Shown piece after piece: positions 22,273 to 32,802 of a stretch of DNA of 64,000 nt. How positions within the stretch are numbered: the stretch's first letter is position 1; each line of letters opens with the position of its first letter. Position numbers and translations under genes: made by a program. The stretch lies in the NCBI RefSeq assembly GCF_030269925.1, contig NC_085129.1, positions 14,561,501-14,625,500 of the forward strand. Direction: 5' to 3'. A model generated the notes under the pieces. That model saw only the letters and a program-made list of their open reading frames with translations. It was not told the origin of the DNA and did no database searches. Origin of the DNA: Bombyx mori (taxonomy: Eukaryota > Arthropoda > Insecta > Lepidoptera > Bombycidae).

Positions 22273-22687
22273 CAAAAATTGCTGAACCGTACCACAACAC
22301 ACGTCGTGAACAAATATTTTATTATCGACGTAATAAACCAAAAATACAACGTTGATGCTCCGCTGCGCACACCTTGAACTGGACCACAGCTCACGAGTAC
22401 ATTGTATCCCTATCTCATTAACCACTCAACCCTTCCGTCTGAAGAGTTCTCGAGATCGAAACATGGCCTTTTGTACGAAATCGAATGAATACGAATGAAA
22501 ATGTTTTATTTAATTTTTAATATACATTCGTCAAACAAAAACCTTTATGCGGCAACCTTTTCTTTTAATTACTTATATGTTATTTTATAAAATAGGGTTT
22601 TGTGGGATCGCAGAAAGATTTCGAATATTGGATTGTTTTTTAGAGAGGCGTTTTTTTATAGCGTAGACGGGTGAAACTGGAGTTATA
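22273..22687. other. Unassigned sequence
   Basis: No feature recognised. Confidence 0.3.
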
Positions 22688-23052
22688 CCATACCCGATCC
22701 TGTGGACCAAACAGTAAACAGTCGATGGCGCCCTGAGCACGTCATTACGGATCCTCCCGATCCATTAACGGCGCTTTTAGGTACCACAAGCACCGGTCAC
22801 CGTCCTCATCGAATCCGTCGCTTGCGACGAAGGGTTCGGCGAGTTAACTAAACTTTTGACAGCCCACTGAGTTTCTCGCCGGATCTTCTCAGTGGATCGC
22901 GTTTCCGATCCGGCGGTAGATTTTGCGAAGCACTGTTCTTGCTAGGGCCAGTGTTAGTAACACCTCCGGTTTGAGCCTTGAGAACTCACCTACACGTTAG
23001 GGTGAAGCTGAAATAGCCTCTCAAAACTAACAGAATAGGTAGGAAAAAAAAT
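22688..23052 (+). mobile_element. Jockey-type (BMC1-like) LINE 3' end, long copy
   Basis: Starts in the last codons of ORF2 (CGATGGCGCCCTGAGCACGT, GATCCTCCCGATCCATTAAC). It continues through CACCGGTCACCGTCCTCATC and the CCGGATCTTCTCAGTGG block to AATAGGTAGGAAAAAAAA. Confidence 0.8.
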
Positions 23053-23160
23053 TGAGTTAAATGGTGAGTGAATCTTATAGATATTATAACTTGAATATCG
23101 CTACTCACGTTAAAACTTGAGGTCTATTTCTCACATGTTTAGTAACTACGCATATGTTAT

Positions 23161-23313
23161 TCCTACACAATGTCATTCCTTTACCGTGGAAGACAATTCG
23201 TGACCGTTATGTACCTACGTAATTCAATAAAAGAATGGTACCCGCCTGCAGGATTCGAACACCGTTGCATCGTTCGATACGAATGCACCGGGCATCTTAT
23301 GCTTTAGGCCACC
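23161..23313 (-). mobile_element. Bm1 SINE 5' half
   Basis: Minus-strand tRNA-like head and the region next to it (GGTACCCGCCTGCAGGATTC, GAACACCGTTGCATCG, TTAGGCCACC). The 3' half is absent. Confidence 0.8.
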
Positions 23314-23421
23314 AAACATGTGACACTGACAGCCTGTTCTATTTGACATAATTTAAATAAACTTTCTTCTTCTTTTGACTTGCTAAAGCAATTGGAAAGG
23401 CAGGTACGATATTCAATAAAC

Positions 23422-23665
23422 ACAGCACCCACCTTGATATATAAGTTCTAAGGTCTCAGTATAGTTACAACGGCTGCCCTACCCTTCAATCCGGAAGTCC
23501 GGAAGTCCATGGGCGACGGTAACCACTCACCATCAGGTGGGCCGTATGCTCGTTTGCCTACAAGGGCAATAAATAAAAAAAAACGTTACTACTTTATGGC
23601 AGAAATAGGCAGGGCGGTGATACCTACCCGTGCGGACTCACAAGAGGTCCTACCACCACTAACAG
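23422..23665 (-). mobile_element. Bm1 SINE fragment interrupted by a CR1-like LINE tail
   Basis: Bm1 sequence (ACCTTGATATATAAGTTCTA ... CCCTTCAATCCG) resumes at ACGTTACTACTTTATGGCAG after a plus-strand CR1-like LINE tail. The insert begins with a tandem GGAAGTCCGGAAGTCC. Confidence 0.8.
23501..23583 (+). mobile_element. CR1-like LINE tail inserted in Bm1
   Basis: GTCCATGGGCGACGGTAACC, CATCAGGTGGGCCGTATGCT, then CTACAAGGGCAATAAATAAAAA. A very short 5'-truncated insertion. Confidence 0.75.
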
Positions 23666-24260
23666 ACATCAATTCCGAATACTATGAAATAAGAATGACA
23701 CTTGTATCTCCTAGTAATAGGTTCCGAAGTCTTCATACCATTCTTACAACAATCTATCACCCTTAATTTAACACAAATTGAATTAATTAAAACAATATTA
23801 CTACTGTCTTCGTTGTGTGTCGATCGGCTTCTTTATCGACGCCATTCCTAGTGTTTTTTTTTTATCACCCATAATTATATTCAAATTATATTTACCATAT
23901 ACAACGTTAATAAATTGTAACGCACAGATAATAAATATCTTCGATCGTACACTTTGTCTTGGAATAGACAAGACCGTACGCTAATGTAGTTATTAATTAT
24001 TTATATTGAATGGAAATGCTCTTAGTTCGAACAGAAAGTTGCCATTATTCAGAGAGAAAAAAAAACAATTTTGAAAAGAAAAACCAGTGTTGCCATAAAT
24101 GGGTTTTAATGTTTATTTATGTTTTTGCTTTGTTAAAAGTGACATGTTTCGCGTTAAGGCGTCAACAATGCTGGCTTCTGTTTTTTTTTTCACAATTATC
24201 AGCTTGTTACCACGCTCGAATTAGCTCGAGCAAGACTTGAAACGGGCACTAGGATCTGAC
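23666..24260. other. AT-rich sequence, nothing recognised
   Basis: A 76-codon frame (24010-24240) lacks recognisable similarity and is not called. Confidence 0.35.
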
Positions 24261-24376
24261 GTCATACATTACCAAGTGTACTTAGTTTGAAGTATATATA
24301 GGTATATATATGTATGTATTTTTAGTTCATTTATTTTTATTTTTAAGCAACACATACAAAAATAGCAAAAGTAATT
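24261..24376 (+). repeat. Unclassified ~105-bp dispersed repeat, copy 1
   Basis: Matches the reverse complement of 50392-50493: GTCATACATTACCAAGTG, TAGTTTGA.GTATA, GTATTTTTAGTTCATTTATT, TAAGCAACACATACAAAAAT, AGCAAAAGTAATT. Both copies lie next to Bm1 fragments. Confidence 0.7.
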
Positions 24377-24400
24377 CGCAGAGAGCGAGTAAAATAGGAT

Positions 24401-24621
24401 TCTTGTGAGTCCGCACGGGTAGGTACGTACCACCACCCCACCTATTTCTGTCGTGAAGGAGTAATGCGTTTCGGTTTGAAGGGTGGGGCAGCCGTGAGAG
24501 CTTAGAAGTCACATTTTAAGGTGGGTGACGGTATTTACATTACAGATGTCTATGGGCTCCGTTAACCACTTAACATCAGGTGGACCGTGAGCTCATCTAC
24601 CCATCTAAGCAATAAAAAAAA
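24401..24621 (+). mobile_element. Bm1 SINE 3' half
   Basis: From CTTGTGAGTCCGCACGGGTA to ATCTAAGCAATAAAAAAA, with small deletions in the middle. Confidence 0.85.
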
Positions 24622-24755
24622 CACAACCCACTGAGCTCCTCGCTGGAACTTCTTCGCTTCGCTGGAGCTCGACGAGAACGGTGACCGGTGCTTGGAGAGT
24701 CTAAAAGCACCGCGAATGGATCGGGAGGATCCGACATGACGTACATAATGGCACC
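24622..24755 (-). mobile_element. Jockey-type LINE fragment with inverted pieces
   Basis: A short plus-oriented block (CAACCCACTGAGCTCCTCGC) is followed by minus-oriented blocks (GACGAGAACGGTGACCGGTG, GGATCGGGAGGATCCGAC). This could be a twin-primed or recombined LINE 3' remnant. Confidence 0.55.
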
Positions 24756-24771
24756 ATGCGAGTCTATCCGA

Positions 24772-25080
24772 CCATTTTTTTTTCTCTCTTATTGCCCTTG
24801 TAGGCATATGAGCATACAGCCCACCTGATGGTGAGTGATTACCGTCGCTCATGGACTTCAGTAACGCCAGGGGCAGAGCCAAGCCGCTGCCTACCGTTGA
24901 GTACTCTCCACAAGCCTCGTTTGAAGAAGGATAAGTCATAGCGCTCGGGAAACACCGTGCAGGGAAGCTCATTCCAAAGTCGGATGGTACGTGGCAAAAA
25001 AGATCTCTGGAAATGCACTGTGGATGAACGCAGTGGCTCCAGGTAGCGAACAATATACGTAAACAATATACAGTTGCCGA
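24772..25080 (-). mobile_element. CR1-like LINE 3' end with ORF2 C-terminus
   Basis: Minus-strand element with a T-rich stretch at the left (A-tail side), then the CR1-like tail. Upstream on its strand is coding sequence (24839-25066) for the end of the protein, including SFLPRTIRLWNELPCTVFPE and FFKRGLWRVLNGRQRLGSAP before the stop. The R-x-W-N-x-L-P motif followed by a short F-K segment is typical of the extreme C-terminus of CR1-like LINE proteins. 5'-truncated, so no endonuclease or reverse transcriptase remains. It shows that all the GGTGGGCCGTATGCTCG tails in this window are LINE 3' ends. Confidence 0.75.
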
Positions 25081-25311
25081 ATCAATCTATTTAAAAAAAT
25101 AAACGGGCTCCAAATGAAAACAGATCAAAATAATTTTCAAAACTACAATAAAACGTTCAATGTTAACAAATAAACAAATAATTATGAGAGGACTGTGTAA
25201 TTTGACTGTCAATGGATCGCTGCTCATCCCCAGACAGGGCACTCAAACAAATAGTCAACGAAACGACCAGATAAAATACTTACATGTTAAATTTTAGCAG
25301 GAAATTTGATT

Positions 25312-25553
25312 ATTTTTTTCTTGCTTAGATGGGTGGACGAGGTCATGGCCCACCTGGTTTTAGGTGGTTACCGGAGCCCATAGACATCTACAACGTAAAT
25401 GCCGCCACCTACCTTGAGATATACGTTGTAAGGTCTCAGTATAGTTACAACGGCTGCCCCACCGTCAAACCGAAATGCATTACTGCTTCACGGCTGAAAT
25501 AGGCAGGGTGGTAACCTACCCGTGCGAACTCACAAGAGGTCCTACCACCAGTA
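25312..25553 (-). mobile_element. Bm1 SINE 3' half
   Basis: From TTGCTTAGATGGGTGGACGA to AGGTCCTACCACCAGTAAAT, minus strand. Confidence 0.85.
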
Positions 25554-28234
25554 AATAGATTGATAAACGAGTGATTGGCATAGCTAAAAAAAGGGGTTTT
25601 CAAAAAACGCCATTCCTGTCTGCTTGTGGGCTACTCCTACATATATGAAGAGGTAATTAACTACAGATTGCACTAACAAGTAGGTGTGAAAGGCGTTAAA
25701 TCGACTTTAAATACTCCCCTGTTACCAAAACTGTTTTTTTTTTTATTATTATTATCGTTTTGTTGGATTTCACCTGAGCATGCAAGTGATTTTTCCAGCT
25801 TTCATAAAAAAATGGTACATACATAATTTCAGCATGGCTACCAAACCTTTCCATAAATAATTTTAGAAAAAAAAAAACGAAAGTGCATGGCGTTTCTTAA
25901 TATTATTGTCCGTACTGTTAGGTCTAAGGTCAATTATTTATATAGGAAACAGAAGAATACTTTGTAAAGTCAAAACGCAACTAATTTTTTCATGTTTCGA
26001 TAAGGCAATTACATTGGAATTACGAACCCACTTATAATTTTGTATGAACTAAATTTGTGGATGCGAAATGGAGGTTTTATTCAAATTGGCCGCGAAATTA
26101 TCTGCTGGCAATAAAAATAAAACTCATGACATGAAGTTACATTTTATTAATTTAAATAAATATTGTAACAATTTAGTTACACTAATCTTTAGCTTTTTCT
26201 CTTCCTTTGCTCTCATCGGAATACGAGGGCATTATTGATTGCACGTATACATAGACAGGAATGTAAAATCAACTCGCCTGAACTATGGACTCCGAACTTA
26301 TTTTTATTTATTTATTTATTTAAATAAGTACTGCCACATCACATACATTTAACATTAAAAATAACAAACTATGGCCTGATGCATGTGACAATAATGGCGT
26401 AGGTACATAACATTGGCAACCCATCGGCTCGAAGATGGAATACAATAATAAAAAAAAAGAATACCCAATGAAAACATATTTTGAAATTCAAATTCAACAA
26501 GTAAAACAGTAATAATTGTTGAAATATTAATATGAATGTCTAATAAATAAATGTCACGTCATATCAAAATGTTTCCTCTTCTTCTTTATCAGCATTCGTT
26601 TTCAAAAAAGTGTATTTTTCTATAATTTAACGCTTCGATCGCGTTTACGTAACAGAAAATACTAAGTCTTCTCACATTTTAGTCCAAACCGATGGAGGCC
26701 TAAAGCTTCATAAAATCCGCAAGTCACCATCGACATGTGGCGACTCCAAAATTGAAACCTCCGCGCTTGTAGGTATTTATTTTACTTTTTTTCTTGTTTT
26801 TTTTTTGTTCAAGAATCGAAGGAGTCATTAGTTTGTAATTCATAACGGTCAAGTCATTTTTTCCCCGTAAGATCGACCTCAAAACCTGTCAGGTGCGTCA
26901 TTTTAATAACGTATTTTTTTTCTATTCGTAATTAAATGCAAAAAATTTAGATGAGACATTAATAAAGCGTTCCCGCCTTCATGTAGAGCGAAAATGTGTT
27001 GTGTGTTTTTAATAAAATTATTCTTTATTCAAATAGCGTCATTTGTTTTACCGGACAGTCTTAATTGAGTTAATGGCGGCATTTGCTATTTTCTGTTTAC
27101 GTTTAGGAATTATTTTAATCGCTTCAATCGTCGGGTCGCACGTACGAAGGTGAAAAAAATATTTTTATACAATACCGCATTTAGTACATTTCTCTTGACA
27201 TTACTAGTGACTAGGGTGGGATTACGATTAGAGTTTGCTCCTCTGCGCCCATTGACTCATAAAATACAGATTTTATCATGAAGCAAAGGTATTACAAAAG
27301 ACAAATTATCAACTAGAAAACAAAACTTTAAAAAGGGCATACAGAGTATAATCATAAACCCGTCAATATTTAACAACCGACATGCCATGCAATCGATCCA
27401 GCTAATATTTCATTACAAATACGAGCAGAGGATTTTTAAAAAGCAATGGCCGCCGTATTGAAAAAGCACAGATAAAAAAACAATGGCTGCCACAATGAAA
27501 AGAAAAACTTGTATATCCATAACACAATCTACGTAATAAACACACAATACAAACAATATTCCGTTGATTGAAACGTCAATATGACGGCCGGACCGATCGA
27601 GTGATGTACTTATTAAGAACATAATTACTACACGCTGCGAGATAACCATGCATTCTGTTTTTTTTTTTCAATATTGAGACGTCGCGCCAAAAAAAATATC
27701 CTATCAAGATACAATGATTCGATGTTTTTTGAGCTCAGTCGATTTTATATCGATTTCAATGTTGGCTGGCAGTAAAAAAGTTTAGTTCTGTTATTTCTTT
27801 TTTAATGGATTAAAATTCTATTGTTTCACGGTACGGGTTCTTGACGTGTGACGGTTTGGATGTTTGACGTTTGTTTGTTTGTTAAATAAAATGATCGGGG
27901 TTCTAAATTCGAATTTCAAACGATTTGATTGAATGAATATTAAGTATCTATTTAGAAGGTTCTAATTAACTTGTTTTTTTTTTTGTAAGGAACACAAATG
28001 CTCTAAAGATATTAGTTTACAATTTTGTAAAATAACTTCACATTCACTTCAACCTCGATGCTCTAAGGTGCTTATTACATTAGTATTGCTTCATTCTTTG
28101 ATTCAATACAGAAGAATAGAATTAAATAATGTCAGCTAGAGAGGATAGGAGTTTCTTTCCGTGTGCAACACTAGTATTTATTGAGCAACATTTTGTTGTA
28201 AGTGCGAACGAGTAATTGGCATATCTGGCGCATC
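25554..28234. other. 2.7 kb of AT-rich sequence, nothing recognised
   Basis: The longest stretch in the window without a recognised repeat. There are homopolymer runs and a short ATTT repeat near 26295-26325. Small frames (for example 27413-27649 minus) show no recognisable similarity. It could be intronic or intergenic host DNA, and no splice or promoter pattern was convincing. Confidence 0.4.
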
Positions 28235-28378
28235 ATGCGATCCGTTTTGAAGGGACAACCGCTATACTATACAATTGAGACACCGACCTCATGTCTCAAG
28301 CTGAGTTACGGCATTTACGTTATGATGCCGATGGACTCCGATAACAACTCTATCTAATTACGCAATAAATAAAAAAGC
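28235..28378 (+). mobile_element. Decayed Bm1 SINE 3' end
   Basis: TCCGTTTTGAAGGGACAACC, CTCATGTCTCAAGCTGAGTT, GGCATTTACGTTATGA and GCAATAAATAAAAAAG are recognisable but strongly diverged. Confidence 0.7.
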
Positions 28379-28948
28379 ATGCACTATTCTCAAACACGCT
28401 CTAGCTTCTCGTAACCAGAACGCAGCTTCCATTCCACTTGACAGTCTAATCCTGGAAGTCAGTATTAATCTTTCTATTATGTCGCTCGTTTGTCCACTGT
28501 CGAACGCGACTTACATCCATTTGTCTTAAATACGCATTTAATGTAATCTGTTTAAAAATATAAAATATTATAAAGGAGATTTTAGATGTGAATTAAAACG
28601 CTTGAATCGAACACAAAAATAAATAAAGTTCAAGCGTTTATATGAAAATCGTCACCAATGCGAATGGGAGACGCTCTGGATATATTATTCTAATGAAATA
28701 GGAATTACTGGTTATAAGCTTGTGCCTACTACATTAACGACAAATCGAAGCTTAGGTATCTGCTGTGGTGCGTGATATGAATCACGTGGTTCGATCTTTA
28801 AATATCGCAATTTACCGTTAATATTGCCAACTTTTCTTCCACCTACTAGGATGAGGTTGGAGATTAAGAAGACTTATCATTCGGACGGAGAGACAAGATG
28901 AAGATATTTTTATAGTTAGTAAAAATATTATATTATATGTATTGTAAA

Positions 28949-29078
28949 AACGGAGACTTTAGAACTCATATCTCAAGGTGTGTGGCGGTATTTACGTTGT
29001 AGATGTCTGTGGGCTCCGTATGTTGTGTGTGTGGCCGTGAGCTCGTCCACCCATCTAAGCATTAAAAAAAGAAAATAT
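28949..29078 (+). mobile_element. Bm1 SINE 3' end
   Basis: AACTCATATCTCAAGGTGTG through GAGCTCGTCCACCCATCTAA and an A-rich tail, with a small GTGTGTGT expansion in the CACCAGG region. Confidence 0.8.
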
Positions 29079-29369
29079 TTGAAATAAGAAGAACAAAAAA
29101 AATCGGGGCGCTTTATAACTATGCTGCAATCCTCTTTATATTGAATAGAAGATTAATCCGTCAATAAGACGTGTCGGACGCGACGTTAGAACAGCGAATC
29201 ATCTGACGGACGATGACGTACAACGTAAATACAGATCGTAAGATACGCCATTAGATATGAAGACATCACCGTGAGACGGTCGTGGTTTTATCGCGGCCCA
29301 CACTCACACCGAATTGTAACAAAAATGTATTGAACTTGCCGAATGAGCAATACTTAGCTCCAATATTAA

Positions 29370-30242
29370 CCCTTTGAGCGCGAGCCGTCGATAGAACGAC
29401 TTTCTTTTAATTCGTATAAAGTGCTAAGCATCGGAATACCGAGTATTGGACAGTTTGATTATAAGTATGACTTTCTTTTAATTCGTATAAAGTGCGAAGC
29501 ATCGGAATAACGAGTATTAGACAGTTTGATTATAAGTATGTATTAGGTATCGATCTGACATGACTTAGCGCGTTTTTTTTTTTCGGTCCGGTTGCCGAAC
29601 CTCCTACGAGGTCCCCGCGCCTAGGGGGTGCGCGGGGTATCTGAGACTCAACGATCTGCAGGTGTTGAGAGCAGACCGCGGGCCCAAAGAATTTAGGGCC
29701 CACCCACTAAACGACTCCCCTGCACTCTTACACCCGGCGTCCGATCTCCGTCCGGGGTCAAAACCCGGTCAGAGTAGGGGGGTTCCCGCGGTCAACACTA
29801 CAACCAGACACGCGGCGCCACCCCGAGGACGCCTGACCGACGGGACGTCGAGGCGATAGTCGACGACCAACGACGTCGGTCTCCGCGGTACGGCTGCCCT
29901 ACCAGGCCGCCCAGCCGATGCCGCTGGTGCTCCGGGATACCCCACTGGGCCAGAACCAGCCTGCCGAGTCGGAATGCGATACGCCGCCGACCGGGTTGCT
30001 CTTCCACAGTATGTTCGGCGACGACAGCGCCGACGAAAATGCGGACCGCATCGCAGCGCGCGTGCACGCTTTAATAAGTTAATATTAACATTTATGAATA
30101 ACTTTTTAAAAATTAATTTGCTGTGAATTTAGCACTGATTTTTGTATTTGGTATTAAGTTAAAGTTTTTCATTAGGTACTTAATTTTTTCAAAAATCCTT
30201 TAGCGATATTTATGTGATAATATGCTCAGCACTATTAAAGGC
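29370..30242 (+). mobile_element. piggyBac-type (TTAA) MITE, interrupted
   Basis: Preceded by TTAA and starting CCCTTTGAGCGCGAGCCGTC. It aligns with the 306-bp copy at 46.5 kb on both sides of a GC-rich insert. The right end (GCACTATTAAAGG) is decayed. A 71-bp internal segment is tandemly duplicated (29398-29468 and 29469-29539), which the other copy lacks. TTAA targets with CCCTTT ends suggest mobilisation by a piggyBac-like transposase; this is inference. Confidence 0.65.
29573..30054 (-). mobile_element. GC-rich A-tailed LINE 3' fragment inserted in the MITE
   Basis: An 11-base T run at the left is the tail of a minus-strand retroelement. AGCGCG is present on each side, a 6-bp target-site duplication, and the MITE sequence resumes right after it. 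The sequence is very GC-rich against the AT-rich background. Its layout (a CAGGGGAGTCGTTTAGTGGG-like stretch near the 3' end) resembles the R1-type tails here, but no protein motif is clear. The minus-strand 89-codon frame has no convincing similarity. Confidence 0.6.
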
Positions 30243-31042
30243 TTCATAATCACGCAATTTTTTATACTCATTCATTCAAATAAAGAGTGCATTAATGTAT
30301 TTATACACTATAGTCATAATTTTTTTGTTTTAAAAATGCCCCTAACAATATTTCCGTTACATAATAAAGTAGGTACTAATTCGATTTTTTTTATTTTCAT
30401 TTCATTGGACGCGATTGTTTGAGTTGACAGTTTGGCAACCATGTTCACGCGCCAATCTATATTTATCCTTTTCAAAGTTCAGTCTTAAATTAATAACTAA
30501 AAAAAAAATACACAATTCGTCCTGCTTTGTTTACCCAACAAAGCGACATTGGCAGCGATTGAAAAGTGATCTGATTTACGATGCTAATTGCTAAAGATCT
30601 TTTTCTCTTTCTTAGTTATGTGGTTTGTTATTTAATCTCCTATTAGCTGGAAAATTGCACTCAAAATAAATAAGTCAAACACACTATTTTATAAATATTT
30701 AGTATTATACAGTAGATTAGAATATTAACAAGGAACGGAGAAACGGAAGCTAGTAGGTTCTAGGCGATAATAATTACATTTTATTACCAAGATATTATTT
30801 TTATATTAAACATTAAATTGGCGCGCAAATGTGACGCAAATGTGAAATTCGACTGACTTTTATTGGCACATGTGTATTCGAGAATTCCGATTGCGCCCGA
30901 TAACGCCCGAACGAGATTTGATGTACCCAGTTTGCACGCTATATTTGGGTACCAGATCTTGTAAGTACTCTATTGTGAGTCGTCTATAACATAAATAACT
31001 CAAGAAATGCCTGGTAGTAAGCTATTCGCTCGCATTCCGCAA
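30243..31042. other. AT-rich sequence, nothing recognised
   Basis: No supported feature. Confidence 0.35.
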
Positions 31043-31247
31043 ACCCATAGACACAGCCCTCTGAGTTTCTCGCCGGATCTACTGAGTGGGTCGCGTTTCC
31101 GATCCGGTGTAGATTCTGCGAGGCACTGCTCTTGCTAGCGCCAGTGTTAGCAACACACCCGGTTTGAGTCCCGTGAACTCACCTACACGTCAAGGAGAAG
31201 ATGAAATAGCCTCTCAAGGCTATCAAAATAGGTAGGGAAAAAATATA
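31043..31247 (+). mobile_element. Jockey-type (BMC1-like) LINE 3' end
   Basis: CATAGACACAGCCCTCTGAG, GTTTCCGATCCGGTGTAGAT and a final AATAGGTAGGGAAAAAAT. Confidence 0.8.
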
Positions 31248-31560
31248 TCGCATTCCACAGACGGGCTCTAAGCGCGAACAAAAATCCACGAAACGGTGTA
31301 AAAGCATCGATCCATAATAAAATGTATAACAAACAAAAAATAATCTAAAACTGCCATTTAAATATCGACTTTAAGCCCATACGGTAGAGTCTAAATTCAC
31401 TCCAGCTATAAATTTCGGTTCGTTGTTTATGTCAAACAAAAACAAATAGCACGATGGCGCCGCCCAAATTGAGATGTAATTGAAAAGTTGGACGTGCGCT
31501 TAATGTGCCATGGGCCTCTGTGAGGGCACAGATAGCAATGGAAGATATGTAATTGACGTC

Positions 31561-32223
31561 CTAGTGATTCTGTTGGCATAACCCGTATCAAATACCGCCT
31601 AAAGTGATTGACGAATTACTCTGAATTAAAACCAAAGTGTTCTGTCTCTGTAAGACTCTTACAGACTCTTAATTCACCATTCGCTTCGACTCACAGGACT
31701 TTTGCATCTTCTACAGAAACTACTTTGTCATTTTTGAATCGGTTTTATTATCGATAGTAAAATAATTAAAACGATATTTCGCATCGCTAGTGATTCTATT
31801 GGCATAACCCATATCAAATACCGCCTAAAGTTATTGATGAATTACTCTGAATTAAAACCAAAGTATTCTATCTCTGTAAAAGACTCTTTAAGACTTAATT
31901 CACCATTCGCTTCGACTCACAGGACTTTTGCATCTTCTACAGAAACTACTTTGTCATTTTTGAATCCGTTTTATTATCGATAGTAAAATAATTAAAACGA
32001 TATTTCGCATCGCTAGTGATTCTATTGGCATAACCCATATCAAATACCGCCTAAAGTTATTGATGAATTACTCTGAATTAAAACCAAAGTATTCTGTCTC
32101 TGTAAAAGACTCCCATTCGCTTTGACTCACAGGACTTTTGCATCTTCAACAGAAACTACCTTGTCATTTTTGAATCGGTTTTATTATCGATAGTAAAATA
32201 ATTAAAACGATATTTCGTATCGA
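31561..32223. repeat. Three-unit 226-bp tandem repeat
   Basis: Units start at 31561, 31787 and 32013 with CTAGTGATTCTRTTGGCATA and end with AATTAAAACGATATTTCG. Units 1 and 2 are 226 bp. Unit 3 is 211 bp because a short part of the TTAATTCACC region is missing. Units 2 and 3 are closer to each other (CCATATCAAATACC, TTATTGATGAATTAC) than to unit 1 (CCCGTATCAAATACC, TGATTGACGAATTAC). No coding capacity and no similarity to other repeats in the window. Confidence 0.9.
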
Positions 32224-32795
32224 TACCGACTCAGATCGGAATATCGATTGATCGTGATCGCTGATAACCTGAGTTCGCAGCGCCCTCACCTGACGGGTGC
32301 CCGTCATTGTCACAGCGAGGGTCCGTGAATAAGACACGTTATTCACATTCAATCCAAATAATTTTGACGGTTTTTTTTTTCAATGCACAAGCAAGCGGTT
32401 TCCATTCGATATTGGGAACACACGACTCATCTGGTTTTAAGCTATGAAACCTATTGATAGCACAATCTTCATGAGGATTTGACGTCGGATTGATTGGATC
32501 TTCGCTCTGAAAGAGGAGACAGCTGACCTGCTAATATAATGTAGACTATGAAGCATATTTAAAAAGCCGGTCATTTGATCCTTTTTGATATGAATATGTA
32601 CGAAATGTCGGTAGGATTTAGTGCTTAAAGCTAACCTTCAACCGCATTTCGCCACAAATATTGACAGGACGGCACAGGTTATTCGCCACGAGCGCGAACC
32701 GTTTGGCTATAAATCAATCAATTAGGCACCTACATCGCGGAGTTAGCTTTCTTGGACGCATTTAGCTTTTAAGACAGGGAATGTAACCTATCTAT
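32224..32795. other. Unique sequence with a possible splice donor
   Basis: On the minus strand, near 32292-32310, CCCGTCAG is followed by GTGAGGGCG, a good match to a donor consensus, in a 62-codon frame (32164-32352). No acceptor or homologous protein could be assigned. Confidence 0.2.
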
Positions 32796-32802
32796 CTATA
32801 TA

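Noticed and set aside
24562..25053. 163-codon minus-strand frame
   Set aside because: It joins a CR1-like LINE piece in the wrong frame to a jockey tail and Bm1; the real coding remnant is the 24839-25066 frame.
29798..30067. 89-codon minus-strand frame in the GC-rich insert
   Set aside because: It is in the right direction for the LINE but has no motif I can align to a LINE protein, and other frames look equally open.
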